A DNA stretch of 64,000 nt from Sycobia sp. Sy_11 (taxonomy: Eukaryota; Arthropoda; Insecta; Hymenoptera; Epichrysomallidae). Numbering within the stretch: position 1 is the stretch's first letter; each line of letters begins with the position of its first letter. Below the pieces are notes generated by a model that was not told the DNA's origin, ran no database searches, and saw only the letters and a list, made by a program, of their open reading frames with translations. This document shows positions 62,743-64,000 of this stretch, piece by piece. Position numbers and translations under genes: made by a program. The stretch is from NCBI GenBank assembly GCA_018907035.1, contig JACCIC010000015.1, positions 2,482,001 through 2,546,000 of the forward strand, in the 5' to 3' direction.

Positions 62743-64000
62743 GATAATTTATTTGACTACAAATATATACGAAAAATAATTTATGTCTACACGATGTTAG
62801 ACATCTTGAGTTAGAAATTTTTTTGAACAGTTAGATTTAATTTTTTAGTCTTAATTAGTTTTAATTATATATTGCTTTACCTTAACTGACAGTTTATTAA
62901 TTATTTCTTGTACTAATATAGACAATAATGTTTATCGTGCTATATGTAATTTACTTCTGTAGCAGAAGTCATTATATTTTATTTTACATACATACATGTG
63001 TACACTAGTTACATATAATTGAGCTTTAATAGCAAGTTATATAAATTATATTATATTATTAATATATACAATAGAATATATTAATTTAATAAAATATTCT
63101 ATTGTCATTATTAGCAGATTCACTTGTATAATTAAATCAAGCACAATCAAGTATTAGTGTATAAATTAAATATAACATGTATAGTTGAATTAAATTATTA
63201 TTTAAGCTATTGAAATTATTAGTCTCCTTCAAATTTATGATTCTAATGCTCATTAGTAATAGAAAAATAACTATTTTTAATGTTCTATATTCTATATTCA
63301 TCTAAATTCATTTTCCAAAAATTAATGTATGGAATGACGATAAGCGAAAAATCTTATCTGAAACTTCGTTTTCTCTAAATCACAATCTCAAATTACGTAT
63401 ATATTTAAATTATATTCAGATAAATTGTTGAAATATATAATATGTTCTAAGTCGCTAATGTTACATTGATGAAGTACGAGCTCAGATTTATTTATTTATG
63501 TCTTATATTATTAATAGATAAAGTTCCAGGTGAATATATACATATCAAATTATAAATATTCTTTTGATTTCACATTACATGTAACTATTATTGTTGAATA
63601 AGGATGTATATCTTCTAAGTAACAGGATCAATTTAATAAGGATCTATTTTAATAACAGAAAATATATATTCAAATAAATCTGTTCATGAAACACTTCAGT
63701 AATTTCTTGTGACTTGTTGTTAATTTATGATAATTTTCATTTAGAATCGAGTTTTATCAGCGGAATTCGTGAAAACAGATTCATTTTTCGAATAAGTTTC
63801 ATTCAATAAAAGATTTAATCTAATAATAAACAGGTGTAGATAGTAAAATTTTAGAATTGATTTTAAACATTTTCGTACTATAAAAATATATCGTAGTATA
63901 AAACGAATTTGTTTTGTGATTTGTTTTGTGAATTGATTTTTAGACTACTTTTTCATATATTGAGTATAAGCTAATGAGGAATAGCATTCAGAATCGAAGC
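62196..64000. other. AT-rich intergenic DNA to the window end
   Basis: No supported gene. It contains a (TA)n tract at 62701-62739. Confidence 0.6.
62701..62739. repeat. (TA)n microsatellite
   Basis: About 39 bp of alternating TA. Confidence 0.95.

Overview
This window reads as nuclear DNA of an insect, most likely a hymenopteran. The genes are split by short GT-AG introns, the background is very AT-rich with many (TA)n tracts, and transposon relics of typical arthropod families (R1-clade LINE, BEL/Pao, Ty3/gypsy, mariner, hAT) are common. The species call is inference, resting mainly on how the EAF and antigen-5-like proteins read. There are no rRNA genes, CRISPR arrays or bacterial-type operons.

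Layout. 1-17.6 kb is mostly AT-rich intergenic DNA. It holds two unexplained GC-richer islands (240-620 and 1690-2670), a short reverse-transcriptase relic (6.74-6.86 kb), a possible orphan 3' terminal exon (9113-9157) and an inverted-repeat element (12.9-13.1 kb). 17.69-19.39 kb (+) is a chymotrypsin-fold serine protease homologue that has lost all three catalytic residues. 19.95-20.17 kb is a near-perfect palindrome with 97-bp arms. 20.74-21.49 kb (-) is a decayed Ty3/gypsy Gag. 23.9-24.8 kb holds ATG-less open frames of unknown origin. 24.8-31.2 kb is an AT desert.

The gene-dense core runs from 31 to 43 kb. It holds an 11-exon coiled-coil gene (-, 31245-34057), then divergently Eaf (+, 36203-38094, 5 exons, ELL-associated transcription elongation factor), then convergently a chondroitin polymerizing factor (-, 40264-43040, 6 exons, Golgi glycosyltransferase family). 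The coiled-coil gene and Eaf share a GC-richer intergenic region of about 2.1 kb with a long (CT)n tract, probably a two-way promoter region.

From 43.59 to 48.43 kb a nearly complete but broken R1-clade LINE (-) sits exactly inside a (TG)n/(CA)n microsatellite upstream of the chondroitin gene. This fits the target choice known for Mino/Waldo-type R1 elements. 49.9-53.7 kb (-) is a BEL/Pao pol relic. 54.63-61.68 kb (-) is a five-exon secreted CAP/antigen-5-like gene. Its 4.3-kb first intron holds a mariner copy with both terminal repeats (57591-58864) and a hAT transposase relic (about 60.1-61.4 kb, +). A tRNA-derived SINE-like sequence lies at 62.1 kb, and the window ends in AT-rich intergenic DNA.

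Exon boundaries were worked out by hand from splice consensus and codon phase; in every multi-exon model the phases close without a break. Family assignments come from remembered motifs, not from a search.
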